41,095 bases of DNA from Methanotrichaceae archaeon (GCA_016927425.1 JAFGMR010000002.1:1-41095), one strand, 5' to 3'. Shown: positions 25,101 through 32,775, counted from the first letter of the stretch. Program-made: numbers and translations. The notes: generated by a model not told the origin, from the letters alone.

Positions 25101-26228
25101 ATGTCGATGAAGGCCAAGTGCTCGATACTGCTTCCCCTACTGCTCTTATCCTCGGCTGCGTCCACGCCTACGATCGAGTGGCAGAGGTTCATCGGCGGTG
25201 CAGGCAAGGATGGCTTCGACGCCATGGTGACGGCCGAAAACGGCCGATATCTGCTTACGGGCATAACCACCGAAGGAGAGGACCGCCAGGGCTGGTTGGT
25301 CTCGATCGACGAAGAAGGCAAAGAGCTTTGGAACAGGAGCTGGGGGGGCGATGGCCGGGATCAGTTTCGCTCTCTCGCCCTCACTTCCGATGGAGGCTGC
25401 ATAATCGCTGGGATCACCACCTCCTATGGAGGGGGGGGCCAGGATATGTGGCTTGTCAAGGTGGACGAGAACGGCCACCTTGAATGGGATCGAACCTTCG
25501 GCGGACCAGATGACGACGAGGGATGGGATGTGAAAGTCACCTCCGACGGGGGCTATATCGTCGTTGGGAGGACTAAGTCTCACGGGACGCTCGGAAGCGA
25601 TCTATGGCTTGTCAAGGCCGACTCCTTGGGAAGAAGGGAATGGGAGAGGACTTTTCCCGCTCCAGGAGATGCCCTCGGACGGGCGATGCTGGTCGTCCCC
25701 GGCGGATATGTGATTGTGGGGAGGATCGAGCAAGAGGAAGATAGCGATATCCTCTTGATCAAGACCGACCTTCGAGGAGTTCAAGAGTGGTCCGCTAACT
25801 GGGGACGCCCGGATCGGGACGAGTTCGCAAACGCAGTAATCGAGACCGCCGATGGGGGCTTCCTGCTCGTTGGGGGGACGGAGTACTACATGCCGAGCAG
25901 CGATCCTTTGATCGTAAAGGTCGACTGGGGGGGGAGGCCGCTCTGGAATAGCACGATGCCTGGAGAAGACGATGATTGGCTCAATGCCGTCCTCGAGGTT
26001 GCGGATGGCCTAATGCTAGCGGGCGTCACAACCCGCTTCGGGAATAGGGACCTCTTGCTGATGAAGACCGATTTCCTGGGACGGCAGATCTGGGATGCTG
26101 TCCTCGGCGGGGAGGATGACGATCTGGGCTGGGCCATCGAGCAGGCAGGCCAGGGCTACATCGTTGCCGGCTCTTCGATGAGGGGGGGGGATGAGCAGGG
26201 CTGGCTGCTGAAGATTGATCCCTCGTGA
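25101..26228 (+). CDS. exported beta-propeller repeat protein
   Basis: 375 residues from the ATG at 25101 (the ATG at 25107 is equally possible; TATA placement excludes the ATG at 24999). A signal peptide (CSILLPLLLLSSAAS) precedes about six to seven repeats of around 50 residues, each with the pattern GGxxxDEG..V..T.DGGYIVVG.T.S.G.....LWLVKVD..G..EW. These repeats resemble the delta-60/SBBP-like blades found in many secreted archaeal and bacterial proteins and should close into one propeller. No anchor or catalytic motif is visible. The likely location is outside the membrane; ligand unknown. Confidence 0.85.
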   Translation: MSMKAKCSILLPLLLLSSAASTPTIEWQRFIGGAGKDGFDAMVTAENGRYLLTGITTEGEDRQGWLVSIDEEGKELWNRSWGGDGRDQFRSLALTSDGGCIIAGITTSYGGGGQDMWLVKVDENGHLEWDRTFGGPDDDEGWDVKVTSDGGYIVVGRTKSHGTLGSDLWLVKADSLGRREWERTFPAPGDALGRAMLVVPGGYVIVGRIEQEEDSDILLIKTDLRGVQEWSANWGRPDRDEFANAVIETADGGFLLVGGTEYYMPSSDPLIVKVDWGGRPLWNSTMPGEDDDWLNAVLEVADGLMLAGVTTRFGNRDLLLMKTDFLGRQIWDAVLGGEDDDLGWAIEQAGQGYIVAGSSMRGGDEQGWLLKIDPS

Positions 26229-26255
26229 TCCATCTCGTATATCTCCTTGTTTCAA

Positions 26256-26312
26256 CCGCGAATGAACGCGAATGAACTCGAATTTGATATTTTAATTCGC
26301 GTGCATTTGCGG
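26256..26312. repeat. imperfect inverted repeat, CGCGAATGAA type
   Basis: Arms 26256-26273 (CCGCGAATGAACGCGAAT) and 26295-26312 (ATTCGCGTGCATTTGCGG) are complementary at 16 of 18 positions around a 21-base AT-rich loop. From memory, sequences of the GCGAATGAACGCGAAT type occur as dispersed intergenic repeats in many prokaryotic genomes; that memory cannot be checked here. It could fold as a strong hairpin and may end transcripts from the propeller gene. Confidence 0.65.
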
Positions 26313-26324
26313 TCCCTCTGACGG

Positions 26325-26331
26325 TTTATAT
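26325..26331 (+). promoter_or_regulatory. possible TATA box ahead of the inverted-repeat leader
   Basis: TTTATAT about 26 bases ahead of position 26355, where the 26351-26486 inverted repeat begins. If used, the prenyltransferase mRNA would carry a structured leader of about 340 bases. Weak evidence: one motif only. Confidence 0.3.
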
Positions 26332-26350
26332 CCTGACATCCCTCTCATAT

Positions 26351-26486
26351 GGGCACATATAACCGGAGCATAGCGATCTATTGTGCCTAATTAGCCATAT
26401 GGGCTAATTAGCGGTAACCAGCATCAATAGCCCCATTTGTCCCCACTTGTGCTAAATCAATGGGGACCTCTGGTTATATGGCGCCC
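26351..26486. repeat. 136-bp element bounded by terminal inverted repeats, with inner palindromes
   Basis: The left end GGGCACATATAACCGGAG (26351-26368) and right end CTCTGGTTATATGGCGCCC (26468-26486) are inverted copies with one mismatch and one small indel region. Inside is a perfect 10-bp inverted repeat CTAATTAGCC / GGCTAATTAG (26387-26396 and 26402-26411, spacer ATATG), flanked by CTATTG / CAATAG, and a further pair GTCCCCA / TGGGGAC. This nested symmetry fits a small non-autonomous mobile element (MITE-like) or a structured RNA leader. No target-site duplication was established. Confidence 0.55.
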
Positions 26487-26677
26487 TCATGGGATAGCGT
26501 GCCGATGTTGGCAATAGGTCCAAGTGGAAGATTGGCAGCCTTCAAGTAATTGAGCAGTTGTAATCTCGTGTCCATTGGGCTCGTGAGGGCATATTTATCG
26601 AGGCCCAGGCCTTCGCCGGCGATATCTTCATAACCCGTGTCGCCCTTGCCGAAGGCAACTTGCCTCTTGGAGGGCAA
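26474..26677 (-). pseudogene. short coding remnant of unknown family
   Basis: A 67-residue minus-strand frame (start codon TTG) with gene-like codon choice, containing GYEDIAGEGLGLDKYALTS and LQLLNYLKAANLPLGPIANI, which look like real protein rather than random translation. Its end falls inside the right inverted repeat and its beginning overlaps the start of the prenyltransferase gene, so it is probably the leftover of a longer gene cut at both ends. I do not recognise the family. Confidence 0.35.
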
Positions 26678-26692
26678 TTGCGAGGTATTCCC

Positions 26693-27499
26693 TTGTGCCC
26701 TGTCTACTTGGAGATCATGCGTCCGGCAAACTGTCTGATGGCTGGCATTGCTTCTGCAATCGGCTTATTAGTCGCCGATCCAACTCCGCCTTTGGTTACC
26801 CTGCTTCTGGTATCTTCCACGGTCTTCCTGATCACCGGAGCGGGCAACGCGATCAACGATTATTTCGATAGGGAGATCGACGCGGTCAATCGACCATCTC
26901 GCCCCATCCCAAGCGGCAGGATGGCTCCAGGGACCGCTCGAACCTGGTCCTTCGTTCTCTTTGCTTTGGGATGCGTTCTCGCGGCCATGCTGAACGGACC
27001 ATGCCTGGCCGTAGCCGCGATCAGCTCGGCCGTGCTATACCTCTATGCCCTGTCCCTTAAAGGGACGGTGCTTCTCGGAAACGTCTGCGTGAGCTATCTT
27101 GTGGGATCCACCTTCCTCTTCGGAGGACTGGCCTCGGGCGGGATCGGGGCGACTGGCGTTCTCGCCCTCCTCGCAGGCCTTGCGACGATGGGGCGGGAGA
27201 TCTCAAAGGATATCGAGGATATGGAGGGCGATTCCAGGGGGGGTGCCCGGACGCTGCCCATTGTGGCAGGGAAGTGGCCTTCCGTCGTCCTGGGCTCGGC
27301 CCTGATCTTCGCAGCCTTGATATTGAGCTACATGCCGGAGCTCGGAAGGGTCTACCTGGTCGGTGTGACCCTTGCAAACGTCGCATTCGCCTTCTCCATA
27401 ATGAGCCTTCTGAAGGGCGATCCGAGCAGAGCTCAACGATTGCTCAAGGCGGGGATGGCTGTTGCCCTCCTGGCCTTCCTTGCAGGGGCCTTGACTTGA
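26693..27499 (+). CDS. UbiA-family prenyltransferase, probable digeranylgeranylglyceryl phosphate synthase
   Basis: 268 residues from a TTG at 26693, chosen because GAGGT lies six bases upstream and the product then begins close to the conserved YLEIMRPANCLMAG; a TTG at 26660 and an ATG at 26717 are alternatives. About eight membrane segments are visible. Motif one is GNAINDYFDREIDAVNRPSR (NDxxDxxxD) and motif two is REISKDIEDMEGD. The sequence type is that of archaeal geranylgeranylglycerol-phosphate geranylgeranyltransferase, which adds the second geranylgeranyl chain of archaeal membrane lipids using Mg2+. It is preceded by a 460-base gene-free region with inverted repeats and is convergent with gltX. 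Confidence 0.85.
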   Translation: MCPVYLEIMRPANCLMAGIASAIGLLVADPTPPLVTLLLVSSTVFLITGAGNAINDYFDREIDAVNRPSRPIPSGRMAPGTARTWSFVLFALGCVLAAMLNGPCLAVAAISSAVLYLYALSLKGTVLLGNVCVSYLVGSTFLFGGLASGGIGATGVLALLAGLATMGREISKDIEDMEGDSRGGARTLPIVAGKWPSVVLGSALIFAALILSYMPELGRVYLVGVTLANVAFAFSIMSLLKGDPSRAQRLLKAGMAVALLAFLAGALT

Positions 27500-27505
27500 A
27501 TCGTG

Positions 27506-29194
27506 TCAGCGGTGAGCGAAGTAGGCAACCACAGGGTCGATGGAGTCTATTCTCACAAATCCGTAGCGCTCGAACTGGACGACGGAATCGAGCTCAGCTC
27601 TGATTCCAGGCTCACCTATTCCATGGTCGTCCCTCTCAGGTCCCTTGACCTCCACCGGGATTCCATCGAGCGGAGCCCAGTGGATGATGCTCAGCTTGCT
27701 TGCCTTGGCGGTCTCGGGGCTCGAGTCGATGAAAGACGCCCTAGGTGGATCGATCGATGTGATCTCTATGTTGCAGAGGTCCTTCAGGCGGAGCCTATCC
27801 CCCGGCCCGAACCTGTCGAGGTCGCTTCTGCAGATGTAGAGCCTCGCTCCGGCAGCGATCTCGCGAAAGCCCCTGTCTCGATCCGGATGGAGGGGGGCCT
27901 GCGCCCTGCGCGGGACGTCCCCAACCACTTCCAGGAGCACGGGATCCCAGACGAAAAAGCGACGGTTTGCGATTCCGTCGACGAGCTTCCTGTTCTCGGC
28001 GTAGATGGTGTCCATGCTGATGCTGATGTCAGTCTCGCCAACTCCAAGCTCGATCATGAACTTCCTAAGGGCCTCTGCCTCGATTCCCCGCCGGCGTAGC
28101 GCCCTGACGGTTGGAAGTCGGGGGTCGTCCCAGCCCGCGTACTCGCCTGCCTCTATGGCTGCCCTGAGCTTGCTCGTGCTGAACGATCCGAACTGATGGA
28201 TCTTTATGCGGCCCCAGTGGATGGTTCGGGGGTAATTCCATCCCATGTGATCGTAGAGGTACTTCTGCCTTCTCTCACTGTCCATCAGGTCCTTTCCCCG
28301 GATGATATGGGTCACCCCCTGGAGGTGGTCTTCCACAGCCGATTCGAAGTCCAGAAGGGGCCATACCCTATACCTATCCCCCACTAAGGGGTGGCTTGCC
28401 GTAACTATCCTGAAGGCGGCCCAATCCCTGAGGGCAGGGTCTTTGTGACCAATATCGGTCTTGACCCTCAAGACCGCCTCACCGACATCCAGGCCGCCAT
28501 CCAGCATCGCCTTCCAGTGGGCCATGTTCTCCTCAGGACCCTTCGATCTATGAACGCAAGGCCGTCCTGCGTCCTTCTTGGCCTTGAAATCTGCCTGGCT
28601 GCACATGCAGACGTAGGCCCCGCCGCGCCTTATCAGCTCCTCTGCGACATCGTAGTAGAGGGGCAGCCTCTCGCTTGCGGTGATCACCTCTTTGGGATGG
28701 GCTCCGAGCCATCTGCAGTCCTCCAGGTACCAGCCGTAGGCTTCGGGCATCGGCCGCTTCTTAACTGGATCCGTGTCATCGAAGCGGATGAGGAACCTCC
28801 CGCCATAACGCTTGACGTACTCCGAGTTTATGATGATGCCCCGGGCGCTTCCAAGGGTTGGGGGTCCGTTTGGGTTCGGGGCAAACCTCATCACAACGCC
28901 AAGCTCTGCGCCCTCGAGGGGGGAAAGCCCCTTCTCTGGCTCCTTCCTTTGGGAGAGCTCCTCTAAAAGCTCAGGGGCCAATGCCTCCAGCCGGCAGCTC
29001 CACTCCGAAGCCTCCATGTGATTGATCTCGTCGAGCACCGATCCCACAAGGGGTCCTATCTCCTTGGCTCGGGCTCGAAGCTCCGGATGCTCGCCCATAA
29101 GCTTTCCCATAACCGCTGCGCTCTTGGGAGCGGCATTGTACTTCACCGCGTTCTGGAGGGCGTACCTCTCTATGAGCTCCCTGATCTCATCCAT
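27506..29194 (-). CDS. gltX: glutamate--tRNA ligase (archaeal type)
   Basis: 562 residues. The HIGH-class segment MRFAPNPNGPPTLGSARG (about residues 100-117; the His-Ile-Gly-His variant typical of archaeal GluRS), RFDDTDPVKKR, the YVCMCSQADFK region and the KMSKS-class FSTSKLR (about residues 336-342) identify a class I synthetase with a beta-barrel anticodon-binding C-terminus of the archaeal/GlnRS type. It charges tRNA-Glu, and in archaea usually also tRNA-Gln for later amidation. It starts two bases after the Nudix stop, so the two genes form an operon, and its stop lies seven bases from that of the convergent prenyltransferase. Confidence 0.96.
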   Translation of the reverse strand: MDEIRELIERYALQNAVKYNAAPKSAAVMGKLMGEHPELRARAKEIGPLVGSVLDEINHMEASEWSCRLEALAPELLEELSQRKEPEKGLSPLEGAELGVVMRFAPNPNGPPTLGSARGIIINSEYVKRYGGRFLIRFDDTDPVKKRPMPEAYGWYLEDCRWLGAHPKEVITASERLPLYYDVAEELIRRGGAYVCMCSQADFKAKKDAGRPCVHRSKGPEENMAHWKAMLDGGLDVGEAVLRVKTDIGHKDPALRDWAAFRIVTASHPLVGDRYRVWPLLDFESAVEDHLQGVTHIIRGKDLMDSERRQKYLYDHMGWNYPRTIHWGRIKIHQFGSFSTSKLRAAIEAGEYAGWDDPRLPTVRALRRRGIEAEALRKFMIELGVGETDISISMDTIYAENRKLVDGIANRRFFVWDPVLLEVVGDVPRRAQAPLHPDRDRGFREIAAGARLYICRSDLDRFGPGDRLRLKDLCNIEITSIDPPRASFIDSSPETAKASKLSIIHWAPLDGIPVEVKGPERDDHGIGEPGIRAELDSVVQFERYGFVRIDSIDPVVAYFAHR

Positions 29195-29196
29195 CT

Positions 29197-29670
29197 CTAT
29201 GGCTCCTTTGGAAGGGCGCTAATATTAGCGTCTGGGGCCAGGGGTGGACCTCGCACTACATTAACCTGATCCCGCCTTACCTTCAGAGCTTCGCGAATTA
29301 TCTCCTCGTGGTCGAATGCGAGCGGCGGCAATCGGTCAAGGGGAAATATCCCGGTTGCACAGGCGTCGGATCCGGCCTTGGGCTTGCCGCGGCCGCAAGC
29401 GAGAAAGCAGATGGAGACCACGTGCCCTCGGGGGTCGCGACGGGGATCAGAGAAGACTCCGACGAGGCGCAGATCCTCGAGATCCATTCCAGTCTCCTCC
29501 TTTGCCTCGCGGCGGGCCGCATCCTCCACGCGCTCCCCAACCTCAACAAATCCCCCTGGGAGGGCATAGCTGCCCTGGTAGGGCGGGTTCTCCCTTCGGA
29601 TCAGCAAAAGTCCCTCTTCAAGGAGGATCACAATGTCCACAGCTAACGATGGAGTCCTCGTTTCTACCAC
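29197..29670 (-). CDS. Nudix hydrolase, ADP-ribose pyrophosphatase-like
   Basis: 157 residues from a GTG at 29670. The Nudix box GGFVEVGERVEDAARREAKE, continuing into the ETGMD end (about residues 39-62, GX5EX7REUXEEXGU pattern), is complete, including the metal-binding glutamates. ALPGG ahead of it and FSDPRRDPRGH after it are typical of the ADP-ribose/NADH pyrophosphatase-like branch, which cleaves nucleoside diphosphates linked to other moieties. The exact substrate is uncertain. It lies directly upstream of gltX in one unit. A minus-strand TATA element at 29710-29719 fits a start of transcription near 29690 and a short leader. Confidence 0.9.
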   Translation of the reverse strand: MVETRTPSLAVDIVILLEEGLLLIRRENPPYQGSYALPGGFVEVGERVEDAARREAKEETGMDLEDLRLVGVFSDPRRDPRGHVVSICFLACGRGKPKAGSDACATGIFPLDRLPPLAFDHEEIIREALKVRRDQVNVVRGPPLAPDANISALPKEP

Positions 29671-29708
29671 AACCTTTATATATGGCTAAGTTCTGGAAGG
29701 GACCGAAA

Positions 29709-29719
29709 AGTTTATATTA
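29709..29719. promoter_or_regulatory. divergent promoter element between Nudix/gltX and the MfnE-like gene
   Basis: AAGTTTATATT reads as TTTATAT on the plus strand and as AATATAAACTT on the minus strand. The minus-strand reading fits the Nudix GTG about 40 bases away; the plus-strand reading would give a leader of about 105 bases for the gene at 29849. A second TTTATATA at 29675-29683 is also present. Confidence 0.4.
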
Positions 29720-29848
29720 GACTAATGTCGTGGTATGACTACGGCGAAAGTCGATTTAATTTCAATCTCCCTCCTTTACCCTACATCCAATCGGCTTTTG
29801 CTATATTCTTCTTATCCCTTCGCCCGTTAGGTTCTATCGAGGTGGAAC

Positions 29849-30484
29849 ATGTCCTTTCATATTGTGAAGATGGGTGGGAGTCTGATCTCCAATGCCAGGG
29901 AGACGATTCGCCTCCTCGGTGCCGAGAAGGATCACGGCTTCCTGATAATCCCAGGCGGCGGTCCCATGGCCGACCTCGTCAGGGAGATGGATCGTCGTCT
30001 TGGGATCGGCGAGGAGACGGCCCATTGGATGGCGATACTTGCGATGGAAGAGTACGCTTACTTCCTCGCCGACGGGACAGGCGCCGGGCTTGCGAGGAGC
30101 CCAATAGTCCGTGACCTAGGTGTCCAGATCCTTCTCCCTTACCAGATGCTCGTTGAGGATGATCGCGGCCTCGATAGGGACTGGGATCACACCTCCGACT
30201 CAGTGGCAGCCCTTGTGGCCGCCCGCATGGGCCGGGATTTCGTCAAGGCAACGGACGTCGATGGAGTGATCTTGAAGGGCCGGCTCGTGGAAGAGGTATG
30301 GGCCGATGAGCTCCTGGGGGTCTCCACCTGTGTGGACCAGGGGACGATTCGGATGCTGATGGCTGGGGGCGGATGCTGCCGAGTTCTCAATGGATCGAGT
30401 CCGGAGCGCTTCGTCTCCGCCCTGCTTGAGGGGCGCTCCGGAACAATTATAAGAGGGCGGGGGAGATCAAAGCCTTCTGCATAG
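29849..30484 (+). CDS. mfnE: amino-acid-kinase-fold phosphotransferase, probable MfnE (methanofuran pathway)
   Basis: 211 residues. GAGGTGG lies four bases before the ATG. The amino acid kinase fold is shown by VKMGGSLIS at the N-terminus, the glycine-rich FLIIPGGGPMADLVREMD, and a C-terminal nucleotide-binding KATDVDGVI. The segment AHWMAILAMEEYAYFLAD is what I associate with MfnE, which phosphorylates 5-(aminomethyl)furan-3-yl methyl phosphate to the diphosphate used in methanofuran assembly. Other members of the fold (isopentenyl phosphate, aspartate or uridylate kinases) have different signatures in that segment. No other methanofuran genes are nearby. Confidence 0.7.
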   Translation: MSFHIVKMGGSLISNARETIRLLGAEKDHGFLIIPGGGPMADLVREMDRRLGIGEETAHWMAILAMEEYAYFLADGTGAGLARSPIVRDLGVQILLPYQMLVEDDRGLDRDWDHTSDSVAALVAARMGRDFVKATDVDGVILKGRLVEEVWADELLGVSTCVDQGTIRMLMAGGGCCRVLNGSSPERFVSALLEGRSGTIIRGRGRSKPSA

Positions 30485-30488
30485 GAAG

Positions 30489-30496
30489 GTTTATAC
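30489..30496 (+). promoter_or_regulatory. TATA box of the zinc-ribbon/aEF1B unit
   Basis: TTTATACC lies 32-39 bases before the zinc-ribbon ATG, giving a predicted start of transcription near 30517 and a leader of about ten bases. Confidence 0.45.
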
Positions 30497-30527
30497 CAGG
30501 TTATACGTCTAGGGGTCGAGAGGATAC

Positions 30528-30695
30528 ATGAAGGAAACACCTGAGAAATGCATATCATGCGGCATAACCCTGACCGGGGTGGGGGGAGTTAGGTTTCCCT
30601 GTCCGAGCTGTGGCACCATGATCGCCAGATGCAACAAATGCAAGCATCAGAGCAACGAGTATACCTGCAAGAGTTGTGGGTTCCTAGGTCCCTGA
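30528..30695 (+). CDS. small zinc-ribbon RNA-binding protein (COG2888 type)
   Basis: 55 residues. Eight cysteines in four CxxC pairs are arranged as two zinc knuckles: CISC and CPSC, then CNKC and CKSC. The product matches the small archaeal DUF1610/COG2888 zinc-ribbon proteins (haloarchaeal HVO_2753-like), which are commonly encoded just upstream of the elongation factor aEF1B gene, as here (ten bases between stop and next start). The conserved pairing and size suggest a role in translation or RNA binding; direct function is unknown. Confidence 0.87.
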   Translation: MKETPEKCISCGITLTGVGGVRFPCPSCGTMIARCNKCKHQSNEYTCKSCGFLGP

Positions 30696-30705
30696 GGTGA
30701 TATAG

Positions 30706-30975
30706 ATGGGAGAGGCAGCGGTAAGGCTGAAGGTGATGCCTGAGAGCACCGACATCGACTTCGGAAAGCTGAAGGAGGGCATCAAGGCGGCCATCCCCGC
30801 CAAAGTCAGGCTCCACGCGATGGAAGAGCAGCCCATAGCTTTTGGGCTGAAAGCCCTGATCGTTGTGGTCATCATGGACGACAAGGCAGGAGATGGGCCC
30901 GAGGAGACAGAGAGGGCGTTTTCCAAGATCGAGGGAGTGGAGTCGGTAGTGGTGGAGGAAGTAGGCCTCCTCTAA
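30706..30975 (+). CDS. ef1b: translation elongation factor 1-beta (aEF1B)
   Basis: 89 residues, the full length of the archaeal protein, which is only the guanine-exchange domain. It releases GDP from aEF1A. Landmarks are [11 protein letters not shown] at the start, the central [17 protein letters not shown] and the terminal [12 protein letters not shown]. The ribosome-binding site GAGGTGAT overlaps the stop of the zinc-ribbon gene, indicating cotranscription. A tRNA gene follows 25 bases after the stop and may be read in the same transcript. Confidence 0.95.
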   Translation: MGEAAVRLKVMPESTDIDFGKLKEGIKAAIPAKVRLHAMEEQPIAFGLKALIVVVIMDDKAGDGPEETERAFSKIEGVESVVVEEVGLL

Positions 30976-31000
30976 ACATTTTTATCGGGCCAAATTTGTC

Positions 31001-31072
31001 GGGCATGTAGATCAGAGGTAGATCGTTACCTTCGCAAGGTAAAGGCCGCGGGTTCGAGTCCCGCCATGTCCA
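31001..31072 (+). tRNA. tRNA-Ala (anticodon CGC)
   Basis: A full cloverleaf: acceptor GGGCATG pairs with CATGTCC with a G3:U70 wobble, the alanine identity element; D stem GATC/GATC; anticodon stem TTACC/GGTAA with loop TTCGCAA (anticodon CGC, codon GCG); variable region; T stem GCGGG/CCCGC with loop TTCGAGT; discriminator A. CCA is not encoded. There is no intron. It is either cotranscribed with aEF1B or driven by the AT-rich stretch at 30974-30986. Confidence 0.95.
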
Positions 31073-31179
31073 TGGTCTCGTGCTATCCCCCGATCCGTTT
31101 CGATAGATGGAGCGCGTTGGAAGCTCTCAACGCCCGTCTGAGTTGAGGGTCTCTTCGGGAAACGTGCGCGAGGGTTCTT

Positions 31180-32244
31180 ATGGTCGATATGAATCTTAGG
31201 ATGCATTGCCGAATGATCTCCAAGGGGGATTATGCAAGCTACGTCCTGGGGGTGGATATAGGGGGCACGCATACGAACCTCGGCGTCGCCGGCGTCGCTT
31301 CGGGAAAGGCAACCCTCCTCTACTCAACCCACTTCCAAAGCCAGGAGCTGAGCTCTCTTATTCCTGCCATCCGAGGCACTCTCAATATTGGGGGGGATCG
31401 GTGGGGGATCGAGGTGAAGAGGGGCTGTGCCGGGGGCGCGGGTCCTGCTCTGGCATGCAGGAGGTCTCGGCTTACGAACGTTCCCTGGGATCTCGATGCG
31501 GATGAGATCGAGAGGGAGTTCGGCTTCGATGGATTTTATATAATCAACGACTTTCAGGCCATAGGCTATGGCATCGACCTCCTCGGCGAGGGCGATCTCC
31601 TCCAGGCGAAAGCTGGGGCGCCAGGCGCCGGAGAGACGAGGGCCATCATCGGCGCGGGCACTGGCCTAGGCAAGGCCATACTGATCCACGAAGACGCTGG
31701 ATATCGACCACATCCGAGCGAGGGCGGACATGGGGACTTTCCCCTCCATGACGACTTCGATCTCGAATTGGCCCGATCGCTCAGGGGGGATAGGAAGACT
31801 CCGCTCTCTTACGAGGATGTGCTTTCAGGGCGCGGAATAGAGGGGATATACGCCTTTCTCAGCCGGAGGGATGGTGGAAGCAGGCGATCGAGGGAGATTT
31901 TTGGGGCGGGGGGTAAGGCCGCCCTCATATCGAAGCATCGGTTTGAGGACGATCTCTGTCGGGAGGCCTTCAGTGTATACGCCAGGTGCTACGCAAGATG
32001 CGCCAAGAACTTCGTTCTCGACTGCCTGGCAACAGGAGGCCTGTATATCGCGGGTGGGATCGCTGCCAAGAACGCGGATATATTCCTATCTTCCGAGTTC
32101 CATGAGGAATTTTTAAAGGCCGAGAAGCAGAGGTCGCTGCTCGAGAGGACACCTATCCACGTCATCCTGAACTATGACGTGAGCCTCTACGGCGCCTGCC
32201 ATGCCGCAACCATCGCCGCGTATCGGAATGATCGTCCTCTTTGA
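31180..32244 (+). CDS. glucokinase-family sugar kinase
   Basis: 354 residues. GAGGG lies five bases before the ATG at 31180. The actin-like ATPase fold of the bacterial-type glucokinase family (Glk, PF02685) is seen from VLGVDIGGTHTNLGVAG (phosphate-1), IINDFQAIGYGI (catalytic Asp within the ND pair), GAGTGLGKA (phosphate-2) and SEGGHGDFP (sugar-binding Glu/His). The enzyme would phosphorylate glucose, or a related sugar, with ATP. An acetate- or H2-using methanogen takes up no glucose, so an internal source (glycogen, trehalose or exopolysaccharide turnover) is more likely. Alone behind the tRNA gene; no sugar operon here. Confidence 0.87.
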   Translation: MVDMNLRMHCRMISKGDYASYVLGVDIGGTHTNLGVAGVASGKATLLYSTHFQSQELSSLIPAIRGTLNIGGDRWGIEVKRGCAGGAGPALACRRSRLTNVPWDLDADEIEREFGFDGFYIINDFQAIGYGIDLLGEGDLLQAKAGAPGAGETRAIIGAGTGLGKAILIHEDAGYRPHPSEGGHGDFPLHDDFDLELARSLRGDRKTPLSYEDVLSGRGIEGIYAFLSRRDGGSRRSREIFGAGGKAALISKHRFEDDLCREAFSVYARCYARCAKNFVLDCLATGGLYIAGGIAAKNADIFLSSEFHEEFLKAEKQRSLLERTPIHVILNYDVSLYGACHAATIAAYRNDRPL

Positions 32245-32269
32245 GGAGAAATAGCAGGCCGCATCCCTG

Positions 32270-32610
32270 CCTTTTCAGAGGCAGGTTAGCGCGTACCCGT
32301 GGCGGCTTACACACATTGAAGGCGAGTATCCTGTGGATCGTGCTTGCTGGCTGCTGTTGAATGTACATTAGATTCGCAGGCGCGATCTACTTTGCCTATC
32401 TGCAGTTGGGATAGTGGTACTTGTTCGACTGCTTCGATCCTATGAAGGGGCCTCCTAGGGGATATGCATATCTCAAGGGATGTTGGTGCGTTTCCAGCGG
32501 GCTGCTCTTGCCTTTGACTCTGGTATAACCGATCGTGTGGCCGTCTCCGATGAGAAGCTCCAAGATCCGTTTTTCTGTCAGTCGCTGTTTTTAGAGTGTT
32601 CGATGTTCGA
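32270..32610 (-). pseudogene. decayed gene ending in an Ada-like zinc-binding domain
   Basis: On the minus strand, FIGSKQSNKYHYPNC (about 32400-32446) starts the metal-binding domain found in Ada and at the ends of several nucleases (Y-H-Y-P-x-C ... P-C-x-x-C). The rest of that domain is broken: two TAG codons replace residues after the cysteine (usual WAK+I), an extra A after the TAC at about 32367 shifts the frame, and the reading NSSQQARSTGYSP then continues before a missing base restores VCKPP. The lost base also removes the first cysteine of the second pair. Upstream residues LTEKRILELLIGDGHT lack a start and are preceded by TAA. Nothing intact remains of the N-terminal part. Confidence 0.6.
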
Positions 32611-32749
32611 CTCGATATTACTGATGGATCCTCTGCGGATGGTTTCGGTGAGGGTGTGTGAGGGCTGGGAAATCCTTCGGTCAGTGCCCGAGCTATCAAC
32701 AATCATATATACTAAAAGTTTATACTCATAAAAATGGATGATTATATTA

Positions 32750-32775
32750 CTTAATAACTCTAATTTGTTATTGAG
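32750..32775. promoter_or_regulatory. palindromic operator ahead of the metal-binding-protein gene
   Basis: CTTAATAAC (32750-32758) and GTTATTGAG (32767-32775) form an inverted repeat, eight of nine positions paired, with an 8-base spacer. It lies in the AT-rich promoter region 43-68 bases before the ATG. Its size and place fit a dimeric repressor, possibly metal-responsive; no regulator gene is adjacent. Confidence 0.45.

Noticed and set aside
32266-32285. Hairpin CCTGCC/GGCAGG as terminator of the glucokinase gene
   Set aside because: No T-tract follows and the stem is only six pairs.
32480-32731. 83-codon plus-strand frame
   Set aside because: It opposes the decayed Ada-like gene, and its translation shows no family features.
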